Shown: piece by piece, positions 53,577 through 61,963 of the stretch
How the letters are laid out: every line of letters starts with the position of its first letter
How positions within the stretch are numbered: position 1 is the stretch's first letter
From: Pyrococcus kukulkanii
GTDB taxonomy: Archaea > Methanobacteriota_B > Thermococci > Thermococcales > Thermococcaceae
DNA length: 64,000 bases
NCBI RefSeq assembly: GCF_041647995.1
Contig: NZ_JARRIB010000002.1
Span: forward strand, 124,001-188,000
Direction: 5' to 3'
Position numbers and translations under genes: made by a program
Notes under the pieces: model-generated
The model's input: the letters and a program-made list of their open reading frames with translations, nothing else
The model's database searches: none
What the model was told of the DNA's origin: nothing

Positions 53577-54500
53577 ATTCATAGTCCAAAAAACTGGAAT
53601 TAAAAAGAGAGACCTTATACGAAAGGATATAATCCTTCACTCAATCTTGAGAGAGTTGTACTCAAACGATCACTTTTCTGATAACTATCTCTTCAAAGGA
53701 GGGACATGCCTAATTAAATGTTATCTCGGCTACTACCGCTTTAGTGTTGATCTGGATTTCACAAGTAGAAATCCTCAAATGTGGCTGGAACTTTCAAGAC
53801 GAAACCGGGAAAGGGAACTCAAAGCTGAAGCTATAAAACTTGCAGAGCTAATTGAGGGTATTGCCAACAAAAGGAGTCTAGAATTTAAAGCAGATTTGAG
53901 GGACAGGAATTATGTAGAATTTGGGGGAGGCTCAAGGATGATCACCTTTAAGCTGTATTATCCTGAAGAGGTGATGCGCGAAATGATAAAGATTCAAGTT
54001 AACTTCGTAGAAACGCTCCTTTTTGAGCCTAAAAAGTCAGTGCTAAATCCTTACTTTCAGAAGTCAAACTAAATGATTAGGAGAAAGTATATTTCTTTGA
54101 GTTCCTTGAAGATTATTCTGATGTCGTTGTTTCTGCATATGATCTCCGAGAAATCCTAACAGAGAAAGTCAGGGCACTTTTAACTCGAAAGAATTTGAAA
54201 TTCAGGGACATCTACGACTTATATTATCTTGAAAAAGAAGCGGGTCTAAGGGTTGAAGATTATACTGAGGAGATAGCTCAAAAGCTTTTATTTGCACTGA
54301 AATTTGAAAGGTACTCCATTAACTTTCAAAAGACCATAGATTCATTGTCGTTCCTTGATACCACTTCAGCAAAAGATGAATTATTTTTGCTGAATGTTTC
54401 CTTTAATGTCGAAGATTTCAAAAAGTTTTTAGAAAGGTTACGCGACCACATTTTAAACAATTTAGGCAAAATCAGAAATGTAGAGCCAACAACCGCGTAG
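53554..54500 (+). pseudogene. AbiEii-type nucleotidyltransferase toxin, frameshifted
   Basis: MNEREFAEFIVQKTGIKKRD, LFKGGTCLIKCYLGYYRFS then VDLDFTSRN: the GG...S.DLDF nucleotidyltransferase signature near residues 49-70. The frame stops at 54070-54072; beyond a short stretch with stops in all three frames (54070-54080) it resumes in another frame as FEFLEDYSDVVVSAYDLREI, LTEKVRALLTRKNLKFRDIY with DLYYL, the K..A...R...RDxxDLYYL motif of AbiEii, to 54500. A small indel therefore separates the two essential motifs. The antitoxin upstream is intact. Confidence 0.85.
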
Positions 54501-54618
54501 TAGATTTACAGAGATCAAACAACGAGAAGTGAGGCATTAAGGCAGTAAAGGGATCTATATAACAAGATCGAGAATGCCACGAAAGGTGGTAGAGACGCTC
54601 AAGTTTTTGGTTTAATCC

Positions 54619-54825
54619 TCACTCCTCAACCTCCTCCAAGAGCCTTTTGACGGCCTCTTTTTCTAATTTGGCCTCTTCCTCATCTAAAAATAAATACCCA
54701 GCTCCGAGGAGATCCAAGAGATGTGCCAGCTTTTCTGCATCAAGCTTGAGAAACTCAGCAGCTTTCTCGAACGTTATCTGATGGGAAACCAATAGGTTCA
54801 ACACTTGATACACTTCTTTCTGCAT
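54619..54825 (-). CDS. UPF0175-family antitoxin, shortened duplicate
   Basis: 68 residues: MQKEVYQVLNLLVSHQITFE, KAAEFLKLDAEKLAHLLDLL, then an acidic EEEAKLEKEAVKRLLEEVEE. From LLVSH onward it is nearly the same as the antitoxin at 56449-56721, but about 23 N-terminal residues of that protein are missing. No DUF3368 toxin follows. It belongs to a duplicated segment (see 54934-55095). May be expressed but has no partner. Confidence 0.75.
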   Translation of the reverse strand: MQKEVYQVLNLLVSHQITFEKAAEFLKLDAEKLAHLLDLLGAGYLFLDEEEAKLEKEAVKRLLEEVEE

Positions 54826-54933
54826 ATTTTTTCACCTGGGTTAATAAGATAAAAACTCGAAATTTGGTCAACAATCGTTTTAGGAGAAGGAGGAGGGAAT
54901 AATATATGGGCGGAATTTTAACCGAGAGATGGT

Positions 54934-55095
54934 CACTTAACCATGACAGCCCAGAACCTCTTAGCGTTCTCCTTGAGCTTCCTTTCATAGTCAGAGTACA
55001 CCTTCACTTCCCCAAAGACCTCCCCTCCCAGAAGTCTAATCTCCCTGGGAGTGTATATGTTGAGCTCATCGTTAACGAAGAACGCCCCAAAACCT
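54934..55095 (-). pseudogene. Duplicated 3' fragment of the methyltransferase at 56805-57548
   Basis: The last 50 or so codons of the methyltransferase (NDELNIYTPREIRLLGGEVF, GEVKVYSDYERKLKENAKRF, WAVMVK) recur here at about 95% nucleotide identity by eye, with no start and no catalytic part. Together with the UPF0175 copy at 54619-54825 it shows a recent segmental duplication that brackets the TA pair at 55122-55775. Confidence 0.9.
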
Positions 55096-55121
55096 TAAAT
55101 CTCCCAATGATAGAATTCCTC

Positions 55122-55322
55122 ATGGTGGGAGTTGTGCAAGTTATTGAGGCAATTTATGAGGATGGAGTGTTAAAGCCCCTGAAAAAGCTAAAGCTCAAAG
55201 AGCACTCAAAGGTCATCATCAAGATAATAGATGTTGAGAAAATCTTGGATTCCATGGTTATCGAGAAAGTTGAGGGCATAGATTATAAGAAGCTTAAGGA
55301 GGCTTATTATGAATCACTCTGA
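55122..55322 (+). CDS. DUF104-family antitoxin
   Basis: 66 residues: MVGVVQVIEAIYEDGVLKPL, KKLKLKEHSKVIIKIIDVEK and a helix KLKEAYYESL. Same family as 3381-3563. ATG 55122 is 26 bp from the centre of CCTTAAAT (55093-55100), so a leaderless start is likely; GTG 55134 is an alternative. The message would begin just inside the duplicated methyltransferase fragment. Overlaps its toxin by 14 bases. Confidence 0.82.
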   Translation: MVGVVQVIEAIYEDGVLKPLKKLKLKEHSKVIIKIIDVEKILDSMVIEKVEGIDYKKLKEAYYESL

Positions 55323-55775
55323 AGTCTTTGTAGATTCTTCTGTTCTGGTAGGATTAAACCTCGGTGATGAGAGAGCAAAGGCATTAGTGAAGTCGTTGAT
55401 TGAAAGAGGGTTTACCTTAGTTATAAACCCAATCGTTTTCTCTGAAACAGTATACAAAGTTATGTTCACATTAGCCATTCGGGTGGATTGAAGGGTGTTT
55501 ATGATCTCAAAAAGCACTTGGATAGATATGCCTGGGTTTATGGAAAAGTCAGAGAATCGATCGAGCAACTGATAAAGAATGGCCTCTTGAGGGTAGTTGA
55601 AATCAACTGGGAGATACTAAGGTTATCTGCAGAAATTGGGGAGAAATACGCTCTTTTAACCAACGATGCAATAATAGTTGCCACCTGCAAATATTACGGG
55701 ATTAAGAGAATAGCTACCTTCGATGAAGACTTTAAGGAAGTCGATTTTCTTGAAGTTATCGCATCGCCGTTATAG
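55309..55775 (+). pseudogene. vapC PIN-domain toxin with one frameshift
   Basis: First frame: MNHSEVFVDSSVLVGLNLGD (Asp) to VFSETVYKVMFTLAI (Glu), stopping at 55489-55491. Second frame, from about 55480: SGGLKGVYDLKKHLDRYAWV through LLTNDAIIVATCKYYGIKRI and TFDEDFKEVDFLEV, ending at 55775. One missing base (likely a T near 55477) separates them. All PIN acids are still encoded. Paralogue of 3560-4005, which is frameshifted too. Confidence 0.85.
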
Positions 55776-55795
55776 CGGACACATCACCTTTGTTC

Positions 55796-55990
55796 AGCCT
55801 GCGGGCCCGGCCTAAAGTCACCTCTCCCCACCCAACCGGGCTCGGGGTTATCGGTTGAGAGGACGCCTAACAGCACCATCCTCCCAATAACGGGAGGACA
55901 CGCAAAACCCATTCTAAGAAGGGTTTTCGCTGATTCAAGGCCCGCTAGGCAGTTTACTGTATCCCCACCCTGAAGGGCAAGGGTAATTAA
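55796..55990 (-). repeat. GC-rich structured element, copy 2 (possible non-coding RNA)
   Basis: Minus-strand order: GCCC-ttca-GGGTGGGGATACAG, CGAAAACCC...GGGTTTT stem, TCCTCCC-gttatt-GGGAGGA stem, GGCGTCC, CGATAACCCCGAGCC, then GCCGGGCCCGCAGGCTGAAC. Corresponds block by block to 2985-3269 but lacks about 95 bases of extra stems found there. No coding potential. Lies between two TA modules. Confidence 0.55.
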
Positions 55991-55997
55991 GATTTTT

Positions 55998-56465
55998 TCA
56001 AGATTGCTCCCCAAGAATTTCAAAGAACAGTTCTTTTTTGATTCTAAAGCCAACTTTAGTTAGCTCTTTAAAAAGCTCTTTAGGTTCAAACTCGACTAAG
56101 CCAAGATCTTTTAGAAGCCTTAAGATACCCAGCGTTCCGATGACTTTAACATTTTCACCCCTAGCAACTTTTCTAGCTTTTAAATCGTCCAAAACTACCC
56201 AGCAATTATTTATCTTTGCCAGAACAATCGCTTCGATTTCTCCTCTGTGCAAGCCTGGGATATTCTCCGCATTTACTTCAAGAACTTTGATCTTTCCTGT
56301 CTTAACTAATTCCCTAATTTTCTTTGAAACTTCGTCATTCTTTACCATAACTTCTTCATAAACTGCCTTCGGGATAATAACATCGCTAAAGATTCCAAAA
56401 ATTTTGTCTAGATATCCCAGCTTTCCTAAAGAGATTAGAGGCGATGTATTAAAGATTGCCTTCAC
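55998..56465 (-). CDS. DUF3368 PIN-like toxin
   Basis: 155 residues: MKAIFNTSPLISLGKLGYLD, IIPKAVYEEVMVKNDEVSKK, LHRGEIEAIVLAKINNCWVV (Glu), LDDLKARKVARGENVKVIGT (Asp). This is the DUF3368 family, PIN-like predicted nuclease, here with the first Asp replaced by Asn (FNTSPL). Partner of the UPF0175 antitoxin upstream (overlap 17 bases). Complete; the only intact UPF0175/DUF3368 pair of three in the window. Confidence 0.88.
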   Translation of the reverse strand: MKAIFNTSPLISLGKLGYLDKIFGIFSDVIIPKAVYEEVMVKNDEVSKKIRELVKTGKIKVLEVNAENIPGLHRGEIEAIVLAKINNCWVVLDDLKARKVARGENVKVIGTLGILRLLKDLGLVEFEPKELFKELTKVGFRIKKELFFEILGEQS

Positions 56466-56721
56466 TTCCCAGCTCCTCCAAGAGCCTTTTGACGGCCTCT
56501 TTTTCTAATTTGGCCTCTTCCTCATCTAAAAATGAGTATTCAACTCCAAGTAGATCTAAAAGAAATGCCAGCTTTTCCCTATCAAGCTTGAGAAGTTCAG
56601 CAGCTTTTTCAAATGTTATTTGGTGAGAAACGAGTAACCCCAACACCTTAAAAAACTTCTCCTTTTCCTCGTAAGTCTTAAAGAGAGGAAATTCCCAAAC
56701 AACTTTCTCTATCTCCTGCAT
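56449..56721 (-). CDS. UPF0175-family antitoxin
   Basis: 90 residues from ATG 56721 (GGGAGGT ahead): MQEIEKVVWEFPLFKTYEEK, VLGLLVSHQITFEKAAELLK (helix-turn-helix), LDREKLAFLLDLLGVEYSFL and an acidic tail. Binds DNA and the DUF3368 toxin encoded next. Source copy of the duplicated 54619-54825. Confidence 0.88.
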   Translation of the reverse strand: MQEIEKVVWEFPLFKTYEEKEKFFKVLGLLVSHQITFEKAAELLKLDREKLAFLLDLLGVEYSFLDEEEAKLEKEAVKRLLEELGSEGNL

Positions 56722-56804
56722 ACCTCCCACTAAGACTAGGTAAATCAATCAGTAAATAAAAACATTTTGACTAAATAGCTATAAGCTCCTTCTCACTCAG
56801 TGAG

Positions 56805-57548
56805 TCACTTGACCATAACGGCCCAGAACCTCTTAGCGTTCTCCCTGAGCTTCCTTTCATAGTCAGAGTACACCTTCACTTCCCCAAAGACCTCCCCTCC
56901 CAGAAGTCTAATCTCCCTGGGAGTGTATATATTGAGCCCATCGTTAACGAAGAATGCCCTAACTTCACCGTTCGGCCTTAAAATCTGCACGAGTCTCTTG
57001 AACCTAACCTTCTGCACTCCAGGCAAAACCTCCCTCCAGTCCGTGATTATAAGCCTCTCCTTCCCATGAACCTCGTCCCACACGAAGGGGCCCAGATTCC
57101 TCACCACGAACCACTGGGGGAAGTCAGCTACGAACACTCCGCCCGGCCTTAGAGCTTCATGAACTTTTCTAAACAGTACCATTAGCTCCTCCTCGTTAAA
57201 ATAGGTGATGCTCGAGAAGAGCATCGTTACAGCATCGAACTCTTCCCTGAAGTTAATCTCAAGGGCATTTCCTTGAATGAACTTGACCTTATCTGTTTTC
57301 CTGCGGGCAACTTCAAGCATCTCCTCGTGGAGGTCAATGCCGGTAACGTTGTAACCTCTATTAGCGAGTTCAACTGTTGGTATTCCCGTTCCACAGGCCA
57401 AATCCAAAACGTCTCGAACTTCCCTCTTAGCGTCTTTCCTGAAGATCTCCTCAAGGAAATCAACTTCCCTCGATATCTCCTGGGCCCTCCTCCTGTATAT
57501 TGAGTCGTAATACTTAGCCAAGACCGTATAGAGCTCGTACATGTGCAT
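56805..57548 (-). CDS. Class I SAM-dependent methyltransferase
   Basis: 247 residues: MHMYELYTVLAKYYDSIYRR, motif I VLDLACGTGIPTVELANRGY near 47-66, GIDLHEEMLEVARRK (motif II) near 70-84, FDAVTMLFSSITYFNEEELM (motif IV), ALRPGGVFVADFPQW (motif VI). Rossmann-fold enzyme; substrate unknown (UbiE/small-molecule type). Complete, monocistronic. Its 3' end was copied to 54934-55095. Confidence 0.92.
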   Translation of the reverse strand: MHMYELYTVLAKYYDSIYRRRAQEISREVDFLEEIFRKDAKREVRDVLDLACGTGIPTVELANRGYNVTGIDLHEEMLEVARRKTDKVKFIQGNALEINFREEFDAVTMLFSSITYFNEEELMVLFRKVHEALRPGGVFVADFPQWFVVRNLGPFVWDEVHGKERLIITDWREVLPGVQKVRFKRLVQILRPNGEVRAFFVNDGLNIYTPREIRLLGGEVFGEVKVYSDYERKLRENAKRFWAVMVK

Positions 57549-57683
57549 GAATTAAACTTCATCTTTAAATATCTTTGGCCTTAAAATCTGCCCGAAACAT
57601 TTTGCACTCCCGTAAAAAGGGACAGGTTGTGATACAAAAATGTTTATATATGTGTATTCAATTATGTATTCAGGTGTCGTATT

Positions 57684-57905
57684 ATGGAAGTTGTTAGTTT
57701 TAGGATCCCAAAGAAGCTCAAGAAAAGCATGAAGGAAGTTGACATTAACTGGAGTGAGGAGATTAGGAAGTTTATTGAGGCCAAGGTCAGGGAGTACAAA
57801 AGGAGGAAAGCATTGGAGGAAATTGATGCAATGCTCTCAAACCTTCCAAAAGCCGAAAAAGGAACTGCAAAAAGATACGTGAGGGAGGATCGTGATAGTA
57901 ATTGA
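57684..57905 (+). CDS. vapB: VapB antitoxin
   Basis: 73 residues: MEVVSFRIPKKLKKSMKEVD, INWSEEIRKFIEAKVREYKR, AKRYVREDRDSN. Same class as 16473-16718 (INWSEEIR.FI, VREDRDS end). TATA element GTTTATATATG lies at 57642-57652; the repeats TGTATTC (57654-57660) and TATGTATTC (57664-57671) in the leader may be operator half-sites. Overlaps vapC by 14 bases. Confidence 0.88.
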   Translation: MEVVSFRIPKKLKKSMKEVDINWSEEIRKFIEAKVREYKRRKALEEIDAMLSNLPKAEKGTAKRYVREDRDSN

Positions 57906-58299
57906 TGCATCTTCCCTTGCCAAGTACATACTAAGGGAGGAAAACTGGGAGAAAGTTAGAGGATACCTCCTAGATGAACCCTATTCCTTAACATTGGCCT
58001 TAGCTGAAATCTCAAATGCTATTTGGAAACATCACACCCTATACAAGAGGATTTCTAGAAAAGAAGTCGAAATAATATTTACCGCCTTGAAAAAGCTCAG
58101 GGAGGATGTGGTGATTTTTGAACCGTTCGAGAATTACCTTGGCATGGCAATGGACATATCAATGAGCGAGAGGATTCCTATTTATGATGCCCTCTATTTA
58201 GCCCAGGCGAAGAGATATGGAGTCCCCCTTTTAACAAGTGATGAAAGGCAATGGGATGTTGCACTCAAACTCGGGATTAAAGCTAGGTACGTTGAATAA
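57892..58299 (+). CDS. vapC: VapC PIN-domain toxin
   Basis: 135 residues from GTG 57892: MIVIDASSLAKYILREENWE (Asp), LTLALAEISNAIWKHH (Glu), IPIYDALYLAQAKRYGVPL (Asp), LTSDERQWDVALKL (Asp). Complete and paired with its antitoxin; about half identical to the 16705-17118 toxin by eye. Converges with the aminotransferase gene (17-base overlap of 3' ends). Confidence 0.93.
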   Translation: MIVIDASSLAKYILREENWEKVRGYLLDEPYSLTLALAEISNAIWKHHTLYKRISRKEVEIIFTALKKLREDVVIFEPFENYLGMAMDISMSERIPIYDALYLAQAKRYGVPLLTSDERQWDVALKLGIKARYVE

Positions 58300-59248
58300 C
58301 ATCTTTCAAAATCTTAAGGAGGATATCGTTCTCCTCGGGCCTCCTAACGGAGAACCTTACGAATTCTGGAAGGCCGAAGCTACTGCAGTCCCTAACTAAG
58401 ATGCCCCTAGACTTAACCCTCTCGACGAATTCCCTAGCGTTTCCAACCCTCATTATGAAGAAGTTCGCGTCACTCCTAACTCCCAGTTCCCTCTCCAACC
58501 GAGATTTCTCCTTCCATATTAGGGGCATTGTCCTCTTCAGGTGCTCAAACCCATCCTCAAGCAGGAACTCAAGGAAGGCAACTCCCGTGGAGCCTATGCT
58601 CCAAGGCATCCTGACGCTCCTGAAGTACTCAGGGAAGCCAATAACGTAGCCCACCCTAATCCCAGGTAGCCCGTAGCTCTTTGTGAACGTCCTCAGCTTC
58701 ACTATGCTCTCCCCTTCGGGGCTTTCTGGCCTTTTAACGAAGTCTATGAAGGCCTCATCTAGGATTAACAGAGAATTTGTATCTTCAACGGCATCAATTA
58801 AAGGCTTCAGCTCCCTACCCCTGTAGAATTTCCCATCCGGATTATTGGGGTTGCAGAAGAAAACCACTGAACCTTGAGTCACAAGCTTGGCAAGCTCCCC
58901 AGGATCGTTTGGCCCCTTAACTACCTCAGCCCCGAATATCCTCGAGACCCTCTCGTACTCTTCGTAAGTGTGCCTCGGAATTATCACGGTTTTACCCTTG
59001 AGGGCTGGGCCCAGGAGGTACAAAGCTTCGGTTATCCCGGCCGTTACCGTCACCTCCTCCCCAACGAGATCGCCAAGCTTCTCTTCAAGCTCGTCCCAGT
59101 AAGGGTACCTTCCGCTTATCTCCTTGGCCCTCTCGAACATCTCTTCTACCCACTCCGGAGGATAGGGGTTCACAGAGGCCGAGAAGTCTATCAGCCCCTC
59201 TTCTTTAGCCCCGCCGTGCTTGGCCTTGAAGTTTACCGGCTCGAGCAT
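58283..59248 (-). CDS. CobD/HisC-like pyridoxal-phosphate aminotransferase family enzyme
   Basis: 321 residues, fold type I PLP enzyme: FKAKHGGAKEEGLIDFSASV with the NPYPPEWV start typical of CobD (threonine-phosphate decarboxylase of cobamide synthesis), VTAGITEALYLLG, FFCNPNNPDGKFYRG (substrate/PLP Asn), LLILDEAFIDFV (Asp), TFTKSYGLPGIRVGY (PLP Lys). The HGG...IDFSASVNPYPP start favours CobD over histidinol-phosphate aminotransferase. No other cobamide gene is adjacent. Its start lies 16 bases inside the 3' end of the ATPase gene upstream. Confidence 0.85.
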   Translation of the reverse strand: MLEPVNFKAKHGGAKEEGLIDFSASVNPYPPEWVEEMFERAKEISGRYPYWDELEEKLGDLVGEEVTVTAGITEALYLLGPALKGKTVIIPRHTYEEYERVSRIFGAEVVKGPNDPGELAKLVTQGSVVFFCNPNNPDGKFYRGRELKPLIDAVEDTNSLLILDEAFIDFVKRPESPEGESIVKLRTFTKSYGLPGIRVGYVIGFPEYFRSVRMPWSIGSTGVAFLEFLLEDGFEHLKRTMPLIWKEKSRLERELGVRSDANFFIMRVGNAREFVERVKSRGILVRDCSSFGLPEFVRFSVRRPEENDILLKILKDVIQRT

Positions 59249-60308
59249 GCTACCCCTCCCCTGAATATCCTTTCAATCACCGGGTCAAAAATGTAGTACC
59301 TACATCCCTTCTTTTCAACGTAACCAGACTTTACGAGGTTCTCCAAGAGCTTTGAAAAGTTTGAATCGTTTATATAGCCGAGCTTAAGCGTTACATAATC
59401 CTTTATATCCCTCCACCGGGAGTATCCAAGGGCTATCGCCTTGAGCATAACCTTATAGCGGGGACTGTAAGAGAAGAGCCTCGAAAGTTCACTCTCAACT
59501 ATAGCCTTGGCCTCCCTGAAGACTTCTTCTAAAGCCTTACCGTGATCTAGCCCTCTCGCTACCCTTAGGTAGCCATAGAGGGTCAGCCAGCCAACAACGC
59601 CATCAAAGGTGTTAACGGCATCTTCAAGCTCCTCCTCTTTAATCCTTATACCAGCCTCCCTGAACCCACTCTTCAAGAATTCAAGGCTTAAATCCTGGGA
59701 GAACCTGCTTAAAACCACGTCATGATGGTACCTCCCGAAGAGAGGAGCTCTCGGATCGTCAAACCTAAGGAAGTCAAAGAGCATTCCAACCTCAGAGCCG
59801 GTTAGGATAAAGGTCAGGTTCTCAAGGTTGTCAACCGCGTAGGCCAAAACACCATCGTAGCGGGTTGCTCCCCCAAATCTTAAGTACTGAGCCTCGTCGA
59901 ACGTTATAATAAACCTTCCGTACTCGTTTAGTGCCTCAAACAACTCGACTATTGAGAAATCCTTTGCTATCTCAATCCTAACGCCAGAAACTGAGAGGCC
60001 TTTAACGTTCCTCTCCAATTCCTCTAGGAGCCTCTTCCTGCCACTTAGTGATGACAATAACATCCTGCCAATCACGTACCTATTCACGGAGGAGAACTCA
60101 GAGTAGGTTTCTCTAACGTCGACCTTTATTGATGGATACTCAATTTCATTAAGCACGACGTTCAGCAGTGAGCTCTTGCCGAGTCTCCTGGGGCCCAAGA
60201 TTAAAATAAGCCTTTCTCCCATATCAACTGCCTCTATAACATCCTTCAGCTCATTTTCCTGTCAAATAGCTCTTCCCTTTTTGTTTTTGGATACGGGGAA
60301 AACAACAA
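59233..60308 (-). pseudogene. Archaeal ATPase (short subfamily), one frameshift near the N-terminus
   Basis: From TTG 60308: LLFSPYPKTKREELFDR, as in 46210-47289 (LRPKTKREDLFDR); then one missing G near 60254 shifts the frame, after which ENELKDVIEAVDMGERLILI runs on with Walker A LGPRRLGKSSLL, Walker B FIITFDEAQYL, LTGSEVGMLFDFLRFDDPRA, PLFGRYHHDVVLSRF and the winged-helix end YIFDPVIERIF. An internal start at ATG 60222 would give 329 residues with the P-loop but without the conserved F.R..EL motif. Possibly inactive. Confidence 0.8.
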
Positions 60309-60335
60309 CTTGCACCCCTGCAAGTTAATATAGGT
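60303..60335 (-). promoter_or_regulatory. Start-codon palindrome and TATA box of the 59233-60308 ATPase
   Basis: AACTTGCA (60307-60314) and TGCAAGTT (60319-60326), exact inverted repeat with four bases between. TATA TAATATAGG (plus strand 60327-60335) is centred about 26 bp from 60305, so a leaderless TTG start falls in the palindrome's edge. Confidence 0.75.
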
Positions 60336-60352
60336 TTCGCAAGAGGTAAGAT

Positions 60353-60982
<630 letters not shown>

Positions 60983-61039
60983 CTAACTAGTAGATATTGC
61001 AACCTACTATATTAAGGTTCCGACGTTCTAACTCTAACC

Positions 61040-61317
61040 GTTTGGTGAAAATTACCTTGCCATCAAGACCTCCATCCATACGCCCACTCCAAAATCCTGC
61101 TTTCCCGAGGTTGTCTATTACCTTCCACCTGCTTATTCCTTTTTAGCCTGAAGAGATAGCCTTTCTTGGCGAGGCTGTGGAGGATTTTTCTTTATCATAG
61201 ATCGGCTTACCTCGGGAAAAATTGCCCTAACCTCTTCAATTGTTATGATGTCAGCTCTCCCTTGATAACCCTTATTATTTCCTGCTCAGCCCTAGTCAAG
61301 TAGTAATTTTTCATCAT
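61040..61317 (-). pseudogene. Remnant of a winged-helix regulator (AbiEi N-terminal type)
   Basis: From ATG 61317: MKNYYLTRAEQEIIRVIKG, ADIITIEEVRAIFPEVSRSM then IKK; after a frame break near 61185 LHSLAKKGYLFRLKRNK and unrelated residues. The N-terminal block is the winged helix found at the start of AbiEi-like antitoxins. The rest of the gene and any toxin are missing. Confidence 0.65.
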
Positions 61318-61319
61318 AT

Positions 61320-61347
61320 AGTTACCATCATGGTAACTAACTTGATA
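61320..61347 (-). promoter_or_regulatory. 19-bp palindrome before the dead regulator
   Basis: AGTTACCAT-c-ATGGTAACT at 61320-61338, perfect nine-base arms. A TATA-like AATTTATC (minus strand, about 61343-61350) lies one TATA spacing upstream of it. The operator has outlived its gene. Confidence 0.7.
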
Positions 61348-61367
61348 AATTTTTCAGTAAAAGAAAA

Positions 61368-61841
61368 TCAAGGACAAGAGACCAAAGGAACTCCCGACTT
61401 TATTGCATCACTTATTTTCTTCATCATTTTTCCAATGGCAAGACCAGTTATAGGACACTCGACTTTGTCTTCGCCAAATACCTTCTTCACCCAATTGCAG
61501 TAGCACCTACCACCGAGGACTATTACCTTGTCGTACTCGGACAATAGCAGTCCGGAGTAAGTTCTCTTCTCATGTATTTGGCGCTTGAGCTCACTTATTT
61601 TGATCAACGGATTTCTGTTACAGTAAGCATCGTAGTTTTCTATCTTTTCATGAGGTAACAGGAAGCCGTACTTGGCTGAAAGGATCACGTAATCATTTGG
61701 ATGAAACTTTTGAGCGTATTTAATTGTCAACTTTGAGAGCGGGCCAATGTATGCACTCCTAGCCTCAACAAACCTCGGGGCGTTGGGATCGACGTCCCAT
61801 ATCTTCCTTCTCCCACAGGTGGCAACGCAGAGGCACCTCAT
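61368..61841 (-). CDS. DUF6884-like protein of unknown function
   Basis: 157 residues: MRCLCVATCGRRKIWDVDPN, ARSAYIGPLSKLTIKYAQKF, DYVILSAKYGFLLPHEKIEN, NYDAYCNRN, YDKVIVLGGRCYCNWVKKVF. The C.G..K.W...P...A...Y.G pattern and SAKYGFL.P...I..YD are those of a small archaeal/phage family (DUF6884, from memory) with a uracil-glycosylase-like or YaaA-like fold. Function unknown. Divergent from the DNA glycosylase gene, 122 bp away, so a shared repair role is possible but unproven. Confidence 0.6.
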   Translation of the reverse strand: MRCLCVATCGRRKIWDVDPNAPRFVEARSAYIGPLSKLTIKYAQKFHPNDYVILSAKYGFLLPHEKIENYDAYCNRNPLIKISELKRQIHEKRTYSGLLLSEYDKVIVLGGRCYCNWVKKVFGEDKVECPITGLAIGKMMKKISDAIKSGVPLVSCP

Positions 61842-61963
61842 GGGTGACCACCGTACAATACTCTATCCGTGAGTTTATAAATGTTGTGGTTATCAACTCA
61901 ATGATGAACTCAATAAGCGATAGGTTTATAAACTCAATTATGAAATCAATAACGGTGAGAACT
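61842..61963. promoter_or_regulatory. Divergent promoter region with repeated TTTATAAA and AACTCAAT motifs
   Basis: GAGTTTATAAATG near 61871-61883 and GGTTTATAAACTC near 61922-61934 carry TATA-like cores. ATCAACTCAATGATGAACTC and AACTCAATTATGAAATCAAT are close direct repeats. The second TATA core fits the gene starting at 61964, the first could serve either direction. Confidence 0.45.

Noticed and set aside
61844-61963. N-terminal 40-residue extension of the AGOG-like protein
   Set aside because: The stretch is repetitive promoter-like DNA with TATA cores; ATG 61964 has a ribosome site and begins the conserved part.
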